NCBI RefSeq assembly: GCF_900141885.1
Contig: NZ_FQYY01000007.1
Coordinates: forward strand, 1-64,000
Direction of reading: 5' to 3'
Origin: Mesonia phycicola
GTDB lineage: Bacteria > Bacteroidota > Bacteroidia > Flavobacteriales > Flavobacteriaceae
DNA: 64,000 bases
A program made the position numbers and the translations under genes. Each line of letters begins with the position of its first letter. The stretch's first letter is position 1. Positions 42,993 to 52,476 of the stretch are shown here, one piece after another. The notes under the pieces were generated by a model that saw only the letters and a program-made list of their open reading frames with translations, was not told the origin of the DNA and did no database searches.

Positions 42993-43982
42993 ATGGAAGA
43001 AAAGAAAAATACTTTTAATTACCATCTAGATAAATCAGTATTGATATTTTTTGCAGTAACAATACTTTGTTTTAGTTCACTTTTTGCATATAAATTTTAT
43101 TCTACAGAAGACTGTCCATTAGTTCAGTTTAAAACAGAAGCTAAAAATTTTAGGGCAGGTACCCTTATAAGATTTACAGATTATACTGAAGGAGCCAACT
43201 CTTGGGAGTGGCAATTTGATGATAGTACTAATGTAAGAAAAGAGCGTAACCCGTATCATACATTTGTAAAACCAGGTAAATACGATGTTAGGTTATTGGT
43301 AAATAAAAGTTGTGAGCTTATTAAAACCATTGTAATAGAAGAAAAGATTTTTGTCTTAGATTCTACCAAACTACCAAAATTTATAGCCCCTAAAGAAGTT
43401 TTTGTAGGTGATAAAATTTGGGTAGAAGATAAAACAGAAGGAGCTACTAGTTGGGAGTGGCGTTTTGGTGAGACAGCTAAGGTAAATGCATACGATCAAA
43501 AATCACACTACACTTACGAAGAGCCAGGGCTAAAAACAATTTCTTTAGTAGTAAATGGAGACTTAAAATATATTGCTAAGAAAAAAATAAAGGTATTACC
43601 TAAGCCTAAAGAAACAGATGATATGTTAGATGAAATTATACCTACAGCTCCTTCTGGTGTAAATATAAATGTGAAGCCTGATATTGGATTAAAAGAAGAA
43701 AAACCCAAAAAAGAAAAAGCTCCAGATATTTCTAAAAAAGATTTTGCTCAAATATTTGTAGATATTTCAGAAGAAAAATTAACCCCTGAAGCTTTTAAAC
43801 CTTACGTATGTGGTAATTTAAATATCCCTGTCATTGTAAATAAAAAAGAAGAAAAATTATTAGTGCTCTGCCAAAGAATAACGGGTAAAAATATAAAAGT
43901 GAAAGACCTACAAATTATACGAGATAAAGAGAGCAATTGTATAACAGATGTTTTAATTGACATAAATATAGGTTGGTTTTAA
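42993..43982 (+). CDS. tssP: T6SS subtype iii PKD-domain membrane protein, TssP-like
   Basis: A 329-residue protein with one membrane segment near residues 13-32, then two PKD domains: TEGANSWEWQFDDSTNVRKE and TEGATSWEWRFGETAKVNAY, each ending in a YHTF / YTYEEPG strand. After a Pro/Lys-rich linker comes a C-terminal domain with two cysteines (PYVCGNLNIPVIVNKKEEKL). It is exported across the inner membrane and likely spans the periplasm. Its place between tssF and tssK fits the subtype iii component TssP. The name is less certain than the system call. Confidence 0.62.
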   Translation: MEEKKNTFNYHLDKSVLIFFAVTILCFSSLFAYKFYSTEDCPLVQFKTEAKNFRAGTLIRFTDYTEGANSWEWQFDDSTNVRKERNPYHTFVKPGKYDVRLLVNKSCELIKTIVIEEKIFVLDSTKLPKFIAPKEVFVGDKIWVEDKTEGATSWEWRFGETAKVNAYDQKSHYTYEEPGLKTISLVVNGDLKYIAKKKIKVLPKPKETDDMLDEIIPTAPSGVNINVKPDIGLKEEKPKKEKAPDISKKDFAQIFVDISEEKLTPEAFKPYVCGNLNIPVIVNKKEEKLLVLCQRITGKNIKVKDLQIIRDKESNCITDVLIDINIGWF

Positions 43983-43999
43983 ACAGAACAATAAAGACT

Positions 44000-45157
44000 A
44001 TGAGCAAAGAAAGGATGACATATAACAGAGTAAATTGGATTGATGGAATGAAGATTAATAAATCACATTTTATAGATCAAGACAATGCCACCGTAAAAAT
44101 GATTAATGAAGCTCTACAGAAAGATATTTCGGCTGTTAATTTTGGGCTTCTCCCAGACGCTTCCATAGAAGACGCTTTAGATTTGACACTATCTATGGAT
44201 GGGCAAAATACCGTTCATTTAAAATTGAATAGATGTAGAGCTGTTACACAAGGAGGTTATCTTATAAATATCACAAAAACAGAAAGTGCCCAACTTGAAA
44301 ATTTAAATAAAATAATAGCAGCAAGCCATACCTTTCAAGATGAAAATGCTGTGAGTTACGTGGTGTTAACCATTCATCCTTATAATAGAGTGCCAATAGG
44401 TGAGTCAGATGAAGAAGAAGAACCACCTAGACATCCAAATGTTATTCCAGAATATACGTTAGATATTATACCAGAAGAACATATAAATCAAAGTGAATTT
44501 GGAAGATATCATATAACAATAGGGAAAATTGCTTTTAAAGATGGGTTAGCAACTTTAATAGAAGAATTTATACCCCCTTGCGCTTCTATACAAAGCCACG
44601 AAGATCTTAAATATACATATATTGAAATTGATACTTTTTTAAATGCTTTAGAGAGATACTCTTTACAAATTATTCAAAAAATACATCAAAAAAAGCAAAC
44701 TAATGATTTAGCGGTAATGGTTAAGTATATTTCTGAAAATTTATTACAGTATCTAAGCGCTCAATTACCAGAGTTTAGACAGCAAGATAAATACAACCCA
44801 CCTATTAACATGATTACTAAATTAATGGCTGTGTCAAGAGTTATTAAAAATAGTATGGATGTTTATGTGGGCACAGGAAAAGAAGAATTATTAAATTACC
44901 TTTCTGATTGGTGTAATGTTAATCAAGGGGCGTTTGAAAATATACTGGTAGAAATGATAGAGTTAGAATATCAGCATACAGATATTAATAAAGCGTTGTC
45001 AAAAGTATCTGCATTTACAAAATTAATGCTATCATTGTTTAAGAAGTTAAACGAATTAGACTATATAGGAAAAAAATCTGATTCAAAAATATTTGTAAAA
45101 GAAGAAATTATAGCAAAAAACGAAGTTAAAAACAGGAGAAGTTTCTTGTTAGATTAA
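44000..45157 (+). CDS. tssK: T6SS baseplate adaptor TssK
   Basis: About 385 residues from ATG 44000; an in-frame TTG at 43973 overlaps the previous stop and is unlikely. The start YNRVNWIDGMKINKSHFIDQ is the TssK N-terminal pattern. A long helical centre (FLNALERYSLQIIQKIHQ) and a C-terminal head (LMLSLFKKLNELDYIG) follow. TssK links the baseplate to the membrane complex. It sits 17 bases after tssP and 18 before the next gene. Confidence 0.8.
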   Translation: MSKERMTYNRVNWIDGMKINKSHFIDQDNATVKMINEALQKDISAVNFGLLPDASIEDALDLTLSMDGQNTVHLKLNRCRAVTQGGYLINITKTESAQLENLNKIIAASHTFQDENAVSYVVLTIHPYNRVPIGESDEEEEPPRHPNVIPEYTLDIIPEEHINQSEFGRYHITIGKIAFKDGLATLIEEFIPPCASIQSHEDLKYTYIEIDTFLNALERYSLQIIQKIHQKKQTNDLAVMVKYISENLLQYLSAQLPEFRQQDKYNPPINMITKLMAVSRVIKNSMDVYVGTGKEELLNYLSDWCNVNQGAFENILVEMIELEYQHTDINKALSKVSAFTKLMLSLFKKLNELDYIGKKSDSKIFVKEEIIAKNEVKNRRSFLLD

Positions 45158-45175
45158 AAAAACAACCTTTACCTT

Positions 45176-45688
45176 ATGAAAGCAAAAAATGGAAAAGCTC
45201 GTAGAAACAGTTTTTTAAAATTTTTCTTATTATTTATATTAACAACAGGTATGATTGTACTTGCATTATTTTTTGATTTTAATGCCATACCACTAAAAGA
45301 GAATGAAGTTTTAAGAACTCAAGCTATTAAAATTGAAAAGGAAATTCAATTTCAAGCAGAATTTTCTGAAGATATTAAGCTAGTAAGAGATATGATAGAT
45401 TCATTAGATATTCCTGGGCAAAATAGAGCGTTTTTAAACAATATTTTAGGCTCTCAAATTGTTAAATTACAAGAAAAAGTTCCTGTGAAAGATTCTACTT
45501 ATCGGTATGACATGTATAATAATATAATTTGGTCTTTTGCAGAAATTCAAAAGCTGAAAGAGGAATTGAATTCTTATTCAGACGTAGAAGAACGTATTTC
45601 AAAATATAAAGAAGCATTAGATAAGTGTAGAAGTGAATTACAAGAAGAAAAAAGAACAGTAGATGCATTAAGAAGAAGCAATCAATAA
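45176..45688 (+). CDS. tssO: T6SS membrane coiled-coil protein TssO
   Basis: A 170-residue protein with a basic start (KAKNGKARRNSFLKF), one membrane helix at about 17-37 and then coiled-coil sequence (EEQRKT-like heptads, for example KEALDKCRSELQEEKRTVDA). This small TM-coiled-coil plan is that of TssO, another subtype iii component. It is the last gene before a strong terminator. TssQ and TssR, often nearby in such clusters, are not seen. Confidence 0.7.
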   Translation: MKAKNGKARRNSFLKFFLLFILTTGMIVLALFFDFNAIPLKENEVLRTQAIKIEKEIQFQAEFSEDIKLVRDMIDSLDIPGQNRAFLNNILGSQIVKLQEKVPVKDSTYRYDMYNNIIWSFAEIQKLKEELNSYSDVEERISKYKEALDKCRSELQEEKRTVDALRRSNQ

Positions 45689-45726
45689 GTATAAAACTAA
45701 TACAAATAGTTAATAATATATTTACA

Positions 45727-45760
45727 AAAATAGCACCTCTAATAAAAGAGGTGCTATTTT
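45727..45760. terminator. Terminator at the end of the T6SS operon
   Basis: A 14-bp perfect stem (AAAATAGCACCTCT / AGAGGTGCTATTTT) with a 6-base loop. It serves the tssO operon and probably also the convergent arylsulfotransferase gene. Confidence 0.85.
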
Positions 45761-45788
45761 ATAAAATTAGGGTTTGGGGTGTTTTGTT

Positions 45789-47255
45789 TTATTCACAAGT
45801 GTAATCAGATCCGCTTTCAATAGTACCAACATTGGTTAGCTCGTAAGTATCTAAACCAATATAATCTGTATCATATTTTTCTGCTCTAAAAACAATATTA
45901 GCACTCGGAACTTCATATTGATCGTAAATTCCAGCAGCAGAAATAGGGTTAATATATTCCCAAACTGTTTCTCCATCATAATCAACTTCTTTAAAAGTTC
46001 CTGTGCTTCCTACACATATTAAGGTGTTACCGTTAGCTAATCTTCTTGCTCCAGAAATATAGGCAGAGTACATATCTGTTGGTGTGCTAGCAGAGTAAGT
46101 CCATTGAAATTCTGCTGGATCATAAGTTCCTTCATCGGTAATAGTGTAAGATCCATCAGCATTAACTTGTGTATCAATTACATTTACTGTGGAGTAGTTA
46201 GAGCCGTTAGCACTGCCCGCTTGGTTGTTAAATACCATTATCATATTTCCGTCTTCAAAACTGCTATTAATCCAGTTAGCATCGTGTTGGTTATAAAGTT
46301 GTTGGTCGTTATCATCTCCCATATCATAAGTTTGTGGGTTACCCCATCTGTATAAGAAATCTCCGCCTTTGCCATAAGTACCTCCAGTATGTGAAGCTGC
46401 TTGCGCTGTAGTGGTAGAGTGGTCTATAATAAAAAATTCACTATAACTTCTACTACTTACCAAAATTTGGTCTAGGTCTTCATTGTAGTCTATAGCATTA
46501 AAGTGTAACCAGTCTTGCTCTTCATCACTTTCGTAATCAAAATTGATATTTAATAATTCTGGATGCTCAGAAACTACAGCATAGTTATCTGCACTTGCAT
46601 TTTCATCTTGTACAATATGATCCCAAGCATACCATTCCCAAACAATTTCTGCAGTACCTGCTTCAATATTTGGTTTAATTTCTATTATCTTTTCAGACCA
46701 CATTTCTGAGATATAATCTGTTCTACCTGCCGCAGTTGCTTCTGCAGAAGTTTTCATATCCCAAACAATAGCTAAAATATTTCCGTTATCTAGATATTCT
46801 ACATCGTGGTGTTGGCATTCTGTAGATGAAGAGATAGTGTAATCCCATACTACATTTCCGTCTGCGTCAATCATTTCAATAATACCTCCTTGGCCTCCGG
46901 CATTAAAATTAGCATTGTTAGTGTTTCCTGGTCTTAGTAAATACCCGTTTTCTAAAAGGTAGAAAGAATGGGCAGGTGTATAATTAGACTCCCAACTATA
47001 CATTTGCTCACCACAATTATTAATTAAATAGGTGTTATTACTTGGTATAGGAGAAAATAGAGTATAAGCATCATAAGCATCTTCTGTATTTAAAAGTAAA
47101 CCTACAGTGTAATCATCATTTACTGTACTACCTATTATTTCTTCCTCTTCTTCCTCTTCTTCGGTGCTTACAAAGTCATCATCGCTACTGCAGCTAATTA
47201 AAAAAGTGCAGAATAATAAAAAGACAAATGGATTTTTCAATAGATTTTTTTTCAT
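45789..47255 (-). CDS. Arylsulfotransferase-family (ASST) lipoprotein
   Basis: A 488-residue lipoprotein (signal NPFVFLLFCTFLISC, then an acidic EEEEEEE tract). The body is a six-bladed propeller of ASST type: GGIIEMIDADGNVVWDYTIS, the His-containing ECQHHDVEYLDNGNILAIVW, DWLHFNAIDYNEDLDQILVS and QHDANWINSSFEDGNMIMVF. The His in the last two blocks would take the sulfuryl group in true ASSTs. It may instead bind other ligands. The following genes on this strand are YHYH lipoproteins; a functional link is not clear. Confidence 0.8.
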   Translation of the reverse strand: MKKNLLKNPFVFLLFCTFLISCSSDDDFVSTEEEEEEEEIIGSTVNDDYTVGLLLNTEDAYDAYTLFSPIPSNNTYLINNCGEQMYSWESNYTPAHSFYLLENGYLLRPGNTNNANFNAGGQGGIIEMIDADGNVVWDYTISSSTECQHHDVEYLDNGNILAIVWDMKTSAEATAAGRTDYISEMWSEKIIEIKPNIEAGTAEIVWEWYAWDHIVQDENASADNYAVVSEHPELLNINFDYESDEEQDWLHFNAIDYNEDLDQILVSSRSYSEFFIIDHSTTTAQAASHTGGTYGKGGDFLYRWGNPQTYDMGDDNDQQLYNQHDANWINSSFEDGNMIMVFNNQAGSANGSNYSTVNVIDTQVNADGSYTITDEGTYDPAEFQWTYSASTPTDMYSAYISGARRLANGNTLICVGSTGTFKEVDYDGETVWEYINPISAAGIYDQYEVPSANIVFRAEKYDTDYIGLDTYELTNVGTIESGSDYTCE

Positions 47256-47281
47256 AGGGTTTTTATTTATGGTTAGTGGTT

Positions 47282-47395
47282 TTATTTCAAAACTGAAATT
47301 TGTTGAATAGGTTTATCATTTTGCTCAGTCTGCAGTTCAAAATTAGAACCAGCAGAGAATAAAAAGTTACCTTCTAAAGATTTTGTAAATTTCAT
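47282..47395 (-). CDS. Possible 37-residue small protein
   Basis: A minus-strand frame from ATG 47395 to TAA 47282, MKFTKSLEGNFLFSAGSNFE and on, ends 26 bases before the arylsulfotransferase start. No signal peptide or known motif. The rest of the 496-base gap (47396-47688) is AT-rich without visible gene. Could be a chance frame or a real small protein. Confidence 0.3.
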   Translation of the reverse strand: MKFTKSLEGNFLFSAGSNFELQTEQNDKPIQQISVLK

Positions 47396-47688
47396 AGCCT
47401 TAATTTTAGTTATGTTATTAAGTGTTCACCTTAGGAAATACCAATATAGAAACTAGATAGGCTCAGTTTTTTGTAAATCTGTGTATGCCCTCTTTTATTA
47501 AGTAAAAAGGGGGTTTAATTCAGTTGAAGAAAATAAATAGAATTTAAAAAGAGAGACTATGTTATTTGTTAGCTAAATATATTGACAGCTAGTTTTTTGT
47601 GTTTGGTATTGTAACTGAAATTAGATAAAAAAATAAAATCTTATACGAGCTATATGGGTTTTATCTTGAAAATAAGAATAGAAACAAA

Positions 47689-47722
47689 ATCCCCTTCTAA
47701 TTTTATAAAATTGGAAGGGGAT
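47689..47722 (-). terminator. Terminator after the first YHYH lipoprotein gene
   Basis: ATCCCCTTC pairs with GAAGGGGAT around an A/T-rich stem and loop, followed by TTTTG on the minus strand. Confidence 0.8.
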
Positions 47723-47751
47723 CAAGTTAATTAATGGATTATATATAGATT

Positions 47752-48714
47752 TTAAATTCTGAAATCATCAGAAGGTGTGCCTCTAAAGTATCTAGGGATA
47801 CTTGGAAAATCTTCAGTAATTATATAATAATAAATCCCTTCTGGGTATTCTGGTGTAACACCGGTTCTACCATTACTTTCATCTAAAGAGCCTAAACCTT
47901 CTACATACTCGTAGTCATTGGTATAAATACCATTGTAAACATCACAAGGAGCTGTAATGCCATCACCAGGTCTATTACCAGATTTTAATTGATAACTAGA
48001 GGTCATTTCTATCACTTCTGAAGAACTACTATTAGCATTAGCGTATGCATATCTATAGTATATAGGGAAGCCATCTGCGGCATAGCCAATTAATGTCATT
48101 TCTTGATTACTAATATTTAGATGTTCTAAAAAAGAGGTAGGAGTGCCGTGATAATGGTATTTACCCGTAGGTTGTACGTGAGCATTCGTACAATCTAAAC
48201 CAAGATTCACATTTAAAGCCTCTAAATTCCACTCCCAATTGGCATTAGGACTATCAAAACCTTCATGAGGAAATGGTTCTGCAGCTACTGGATCTAACTC
48301 TACCCCATTTAATAAAACTCCAAAAGAATAGGCAGGCCCTGTAGAAGATAGTAAAGAGGTTAATTCACTAGAAATGGTAGGGGTTAACGTTATATGATAT
48401 ACTTCTGATTGTTCTGTGATAGCGTTTGGGTTTAACGAGCCTTGTACTGCACCAAATAAACCTACATCGTGGTTAGGGATGCTATTGGTAGAAATTATTC
48501 TTACAGTAGAAGAGGTTGTTTCTTCAAAATTATTAGTATAAGGTAAAGTAACATCACAAAGACCTCTAGAACTATCTAATGCTTGATCTGTATAACAATT
48601 ATCTGTAATTATTTCTTGGTCATCATCTTCTTCAATAATATCATTATCTGTGCTATTACAGCTTATTAAAAATATAATTAGCAGTAATAAGGGGTGAAGT
48701 TTAGAAATATTCAT
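47752..48714 (-). CDS. YHYH-domain lipoprotein 1
   Basis: A 320-residue lipoprotein (lipobox LIIFLISC, then an acidic linker). The YHYH family motif is at GKYHYHGTPTSFLEHL near residue 192, followed by MTLIGYAADGFPIYYRYAYA and EYVEGLGSLDESNGRTGVTP. These proteins are extracellular and of unknown function; the His cluster suggests metal binding. It lies 31 bases downstream of the 48746 gene, with a second YHYH gene further upstream in the same run. Confidence 0.82.
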   Translation of the reverse strand: MNISKLHPLLLLIIFLISCNSTDNDIIEEDDDQEIITDNCYTDQALDSSRGLCDVTLPYTNNFEETTSSTVRIISTNSIPNHDVGLFGAVQGSLNPNAITEQSEVYHITLTPTISSELTSLLSSTGPAYSFGVLLNGVELDPVAAEPFPHEGFDSPNANWEWNLEALNVNLGLDCTNAHVQPTGKYHYHGTPTSFLEHLNISNQEMTLIGYAADGFPIYYRYAYANANSSSSEVIEMTSSYQLKSGNRPGDGITAPCDVYNGIYTNDYEYVEGLGSLDESNGRTGVTPEYPEGIYYYIITEDFPSIPRYFRGTPSDDFRI

Positions 48715-48745
48715 GGTGTGATTGTTTTTTAAATAGTGGGTTACA

Positions 48746-49360
48746 TTATTTTTTTAACGTTTTGTAATTGTATTTAATAATAATGCCTAATAGAAATACA
48801 CCAAGAATAATGAAAAACGTTTTGGTAGAAATTAAAGAGGCTCTTTGCTCTATTATTTCTATAAAGTCATTTTTATTTGTTTTTAAAGTTAAGTGGTAAT
48901 TATTAGCTTTATTAAGTATAAATTTCTTTTTGTTGAAGTCTTTTTTTAAAATAATAAGAGCATTTTGACTTCTGTAAATATCTTTAAAAATAGTGTTAAC
49001 AATTTCTACAGAATTAATTTTTGAAGGAACACCAATTACATTAAAAACTACTTTAGATTCATGGCCTAATTGAACAAAACCGTTAGTAAGAGTAGGGCAT
49101 TCACTACCATTAAATATAATTTCAAAATTATTTCTAATATGCTGTAACGTCATTTCACGAAATTCTTCAGGAGTTTTATATGGCGTATCAGCAAAATGCG
49201 TTTTCACTTCTTGTTGAAATGCAGTTAAAGAAGCATCAATTTGTAAAATCCACGTGTTATTTTCTTGTTCTACTAAAACGGTGGTTGCAATATCTGGTTG
49301 ATGCGTAAAACCTGTAAAGCAAATTAGTATTGTAATAAATAATGATAATTGGTTTTTCAT
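48746..49360 (-). CDS. Secreted or membrane-anchored protein, unknown
   Basis: A 204-residue protein with a signal peptide (MKNQLSLFITILICFTGFTH) and a C-terminal membrane helix (TKTFFIILGVFLLGIIIKY) followed by a basic tail. The domain in between has alternating strands (TTVLVEQENNTWILQIDASL) and one Cys. It recalls DUF6702-type small exported proteins, but I am not sure. It lies between two YHYH lipoprotein genes, 6 bases from the upstream one, and is probably co-transcribed with both. Confidence 0.5.
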   Translation of the reverse strand: MKNQLSLFITILICFTGFTHQPDIATTVLVEQENNTWILQIDASLTAFQQEVKTHFADTPYKTPEEFREMTLQHIRNNFEIIFNGSECPTLTNGFVQLGHESKVVFNVIGVPSKINSVEIVNTIFKDIYRSQNALIILKKDFNKKKFILNKANNYHLTLKTNKNDFIEIIEQRASLISTKTFFIILGVFLLGIIIKYNYKTLKK

Positions 49361-49366
49361 AATTTT

Positions 49367-50461
49367 TTAGTTAGGGTATGCTCCTTTTAAACCGTTTATA
49401 AAATTATTGCTTCCTGCTTTATCTACATGGTAATGATACCCACGTGTATTATCGCTATGCCCACGTAATTTATCTAAACCTGAGGCTTCATTTCCATTTA
49501 TGTCTTTCAATTCATAAATACCAATTCCGTCTAAAGCATATCCAATTAATGCTGCGTGTCCATCTTCTTGTTTTATTTTAGTACTAAAACCTGTAGCTGC
49601 ATGATAATGGTAGCCTTGGTGTACATTAATATGGCCTCCAGCATCATCAAAAGGAGCTAGGGTGTAGGCGCTAAGTATATTATCTGTAGGGGCAGGAGCA
49701 GAAAATTCAATTCCGTTAAGCGCTACACCTCTAGTAGAGGGAATATTATTGCCTCTAGGGTGTTCTGGTCTATCTGGATGTTCTGGTCTTTCTCCGTTTC
49801 TAGGTCTTTCTGGGGGCTGGTGGCCATCGGCTTCTTCGCTTGGTTTAGGTCCTCTAGGTCCGCTAGAAAAAAGAATAGGTGTTTCTTGTAGAATAGGAGT
49901 TACGGGTATTAAAAAGCTAGGGGATACCTCTGTAATGTAAGAAGGAAGACACTCTACACAGAAATTTTTGTACTCTTCCCCAACATTAGGGTTGGCAGCA
50001 TTTTCACAGTCTTCTAGAGAATTTGTGACAAAAATATCACCCTGATTATCATACATTAGCCAAGTAGAATCGTCATAAAAAGTAGCCAGCTCTTTAATAA
50101 ATTCTCCATCAACATCATAAACCTCTCCATTTTCTAACCAAATTCCGCCAGCTGCTGCATCATCTGAAATATTAGTAGGGCACCAGGGCCCAACCTGATG
50201 ATCTGACGGTATACTGTTAGCTACAATTTGGTAGCAGTCTGTTTTAGTACCGTTAGATAAGGTGCAAGGTACAATGGTTACGGTGACCCCATCTGTTACA
50301 AAATTTGCAGGGTCTACCTTGATAACTTTTAAACTATCTTTAGCTGTTTCTGTAGTATTTGATTTTTTTTTATTGGTGCCAGAACAAGCTATAAAGCTTA
50401 GAGACCCTAACGCAATAAGACTTAAACCTATAAAATATTTTTTAATGAATTTAAATTTCAT
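49367..50461 (-). CDS. YHYH-domain lipoprotein 2
   Basis: A 364-residue lipoprotein (lipobox LGSLSFIAC). Two His clusters, YHYHAATGFS and GYHYHVDKAG, are visible in the C-terminal third, with ALIGYALDGIGIYELKD between them. A Pro/Arg/Glu-rich low-complexity stretch (RPRNGERPEHPDRPEHPRG) lies near residue 235. It is the first gene of a three-gene run and divergent from the LytS-like kinase at 50715. Function unknown; His-rich sites suggest metal binding. Confidence 0.8.
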   Translation of the reverse strand: MKFKFIKKYFIGLSLIALGSLSFIACSGTNKKKSNTTETAKDSLKVIKVDPANFVTDGVTVTIVPCTLSNGTKTDCYQIVANSIPSDHQVGPWCPTNISDDAAAGGIWLENGEVYDVDGEFIKELATFYDDSTWLMYDNQGDIFVTNSLEDCENAANPNVGEEYKNFCVECLPSYITEVSPSFLIPVTPILQETPILFSSGPRGPKPSEEADGHQPPERPRNGERPEHPDRPEHPRGNNIPSTRGVALNGIEFSAPAPTDNILSAYTLAPFDDAGGHINVHQGYHYHAATGFSTKIKQEDGHAALIGYALDGIGIYELKDINGNEASGLDKLRGHSDNTRGYHYHVDKAGSNNFINGLKGAYPN

Positions 50462-50714
50462 AATTTTTTGGTTTGTGGTTATTCACTAAAGTATAGAACT
50501 AACTTTTATAAAGATATATAATACGTCTTAGTGTTTTATATTAGGTATTATTAGTACAAAGATGATGATTTGTAAAACGTATAATTTTAAATTTCAGTAA
50601 AACACGAAGACTTTTAAGTGAATGAGGTGATATGGTTTTTAAAACTAGGGATGTTTGCATTTCTAATTCTTCATTTAAGCATACTACTGAAAATTAATTT
50701 ATTTTCTTTGCAAG

Positions 50715-51776
50715 ATGAATGCAACACAAAGATTTATTTTTCAAGCGCTACTATGGTTTTCTATTTGGGGAAGTCTATGGGTTTATAGCGGTGTAGAGCC
50801 AATTTTTATTGAGGCAAATGGATTGGCTTTTGTTTTTCAAATAGTATTGCTTGCAGGTTTAGTTTTTTATGCTGCACCAAAGTTTATTTTTCAAAAAAAA
50901 TACTTCACTTTTATTATTACTTCTATAGTAGTTTTATTTATATGTGCTTACGCTTCTTCAGAATTAATTTCACCTCCAATAGAAAATATTCCGCCTTTAG
51001 AAGGTAGACGTCCTATAGAAGGTAGAGCTTTGGCTGAAGCAAGACCAGAAATAATGAGGCAGAGACCTGGGCAAACTCCAACCAAGTTTTTTGTTCATCT
51101 TTTAATGATAAGTATCTCTTTTATTCTAGCTACTCTTATAGAAACATTTGTATTTATTCAAAAAAAAGAAAAAGGTATTGCTTTAGCAAAATCAGAATTA
51201 AAAGAGGCAGAGTTAAAATTTTTAAAAATGCAGATTAATCCGCATTTTTTATTCAATGCCCTAAATAATATTTATGCGCTTTCTGTTACAAATTCAGATA
51301 AAACACAAGAGGCAATAAGCACGCTTTCTCTTATGTTGAGGTATGTACTTTATGATTGTGAAAGGCCAGAAGTACCCATAAGAAGAGAGTTAGAGTATAT
51401 TACAAATTTTATAAGGCTGTTTAAACTCAAAAGCAGTAAAGATTTTAATATTAGCTTTACAGAAGATGTACAAGATGATATGGCTATGGTAGCACCTATG
51501 ATTTTCATACCTTTTATAGAGAATGCTTTTAAACATAGCGGAATAGAAAAAGGAGGAGATAGTTTTGTAAATATATCATTAAAATCTTCTGGAGAAAGTA
51601 TAGATTTTGTTGTAGAAAATAGCATACCTCAAAAACAGTTAACTAAAGATAAGCACGGAGGTATTGGTTTAAAAAATGTGCAAAAAAGGTTAAATATTTT
51701 ATATCCAGATAAGCACAAATTAACTATTAATACCACCAGGACATTTAAAGTTTACTTGCAAGTAACTAGAGGTTAA
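50715..51776 (+). CDS. LytS-type sensor histidine kinase
   Basis: A 353-residue membrane kinase. Four hydrophobic segments lie in the first ~150 residues, with a Pro/Arg-rich loop (PPLEGRRPIEGRALAEARPE). The His_kinase domain carries the phosphorylated His in FLKMQINPHFLFNALNNIYA (near 181) and the ATPase domain the N box IPFIENAFKHSG and G box HGGIGLKNVQKRL. It lacks a neighbouring LytTR response regulator, which normally follows. Downstream genes are a DUF3124 lipoprotein and a small secreted protein. Confidence 0.85.
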   Translation: MNATQRFIFQALLWFSIWGSLWVYSGVEPIFIEANGLAFVFQIVLLAGLVFYAAPKFIFQKKYFTFIITSIVVLFICAYASSELISPPIENIPPLEGRRPIEGRALAEARPEIMRQRPGQTPTKFFVHLLMISISFILATLIETFVFIQKKEKGIALAKSELKEAELKFLKMQINPHFLFNALNNIYALSVTNSDKTQEAISTLSLMLRYVLYDCERPEVPIRRELEYITNFIRLFKLKSSKDFNISFTEDVQDDMAMVAPMIFIPFIENAFKHSGIEKGGDSFVNISLKSSGESIDFVVENSIPQKQLTKDKHGGIGLKNVQKRLNILYPDKHKLTINTTRTFKVYLQVTRG

Positions 51777-51848
51777 AAAAAAGATGTTTCTCATTTAACC
51801 AAAGAGACTTACTTTATAATTGCTATTTTTACTTAAATATTTGTAATA

Positions 51849-52355
51849 ATGAAGAAATGTTTTTTGGTAATGTTGGTGATAGCTTTTATAAGCTGCGGAA
51901 AAAATAATTCAAAAAAATCTATTACTTCTGAAAATTGGAATACAAGAATAGCTACATTAAATGCTGCCGATTCTTTAGAATTTGGCAAATCTTATCTATC
52001 TGTTTATTCTCAAATTTACAGTAATACAGAGCATACTACCCATAATCTTACCGCTATGGTTAGTCTAAGAAATGTAAGTGATGTAGATACTATTTATATT
52101 TTAAATACAAAGTATTTTGATACGCATGGTAAATTAGTAAAAACGTATTTTGATAAGCCTATATTTTTATCTCCTTTAGAAACAGTAGAAATAATTATAG
52201 ACGAAAAAAACATTGCTGGAGGCACAGGTTCTAATTTTTTATTTGAATGGAAAATACCTAAAAACACTCCAGAGCCTTTGTTTGAAGCAGTAATGAACTC
52301 TACCATGAGCCAACAAGGACTTTCTTTTACCACCCAGGCAAGAAGAATACAATAA
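51849..52355 (+). CDS. DUF3124 lipoprotein
   Basis: A 168-residue lipoprotein (MKKCFLVMLVIAFISC). Core matches DUF3124: SYLSVYSQIYSNTEHTTHNL, TAMVSLRNVSDVDTIYILN and KPIFLSPLETVEIIIDEKNI. A small beta-sandwich protein of unknown function, in the periplasm or at the surface. It follows the kinase by 72 bases in the same direction and may be co-transcribed. Confidence 0.75.
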   Translation: MKKCFLVMLVIAFISCGKNNSKKSITSENWNTRIATLNAADSLEFGKSYLSVYSQIYSNTEHTTHNLTAMVSLRNVSDVDTIYILNTKYFDTHGKLVKTYFDKPIFLSPLETVEIIIDEKNIAGGTGSNFLFEWKIPKNTPEPLFEAVMNSTMSQQGLSFTTQARRIQ

Positions 52356-52437
52356 AAGAATTTAGAGCTAAAATGTGCTTGTTTACTAAGAATTAGTATC
52401 ATTTTAATTTATTAATTGTACATTTTAGATATAATGT

Positions 52438-52468
52438 TTGGCAGAATAAATAGCATGGCTTAATTTTG
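52438..52468 (+). promoter_or_regulatory. Promoter of the 52477 gene
   Basis: TTG at 52438-52440 and TAATTTTG at 52461-52468, 20 bases apart, match the Bacteroidetes consensus. The start codon lies only about 8 bases after the -7 box, so the message would have almost no leader. Confidence 0.6.
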
Positions 52469-52476
52469 TGTACTAA

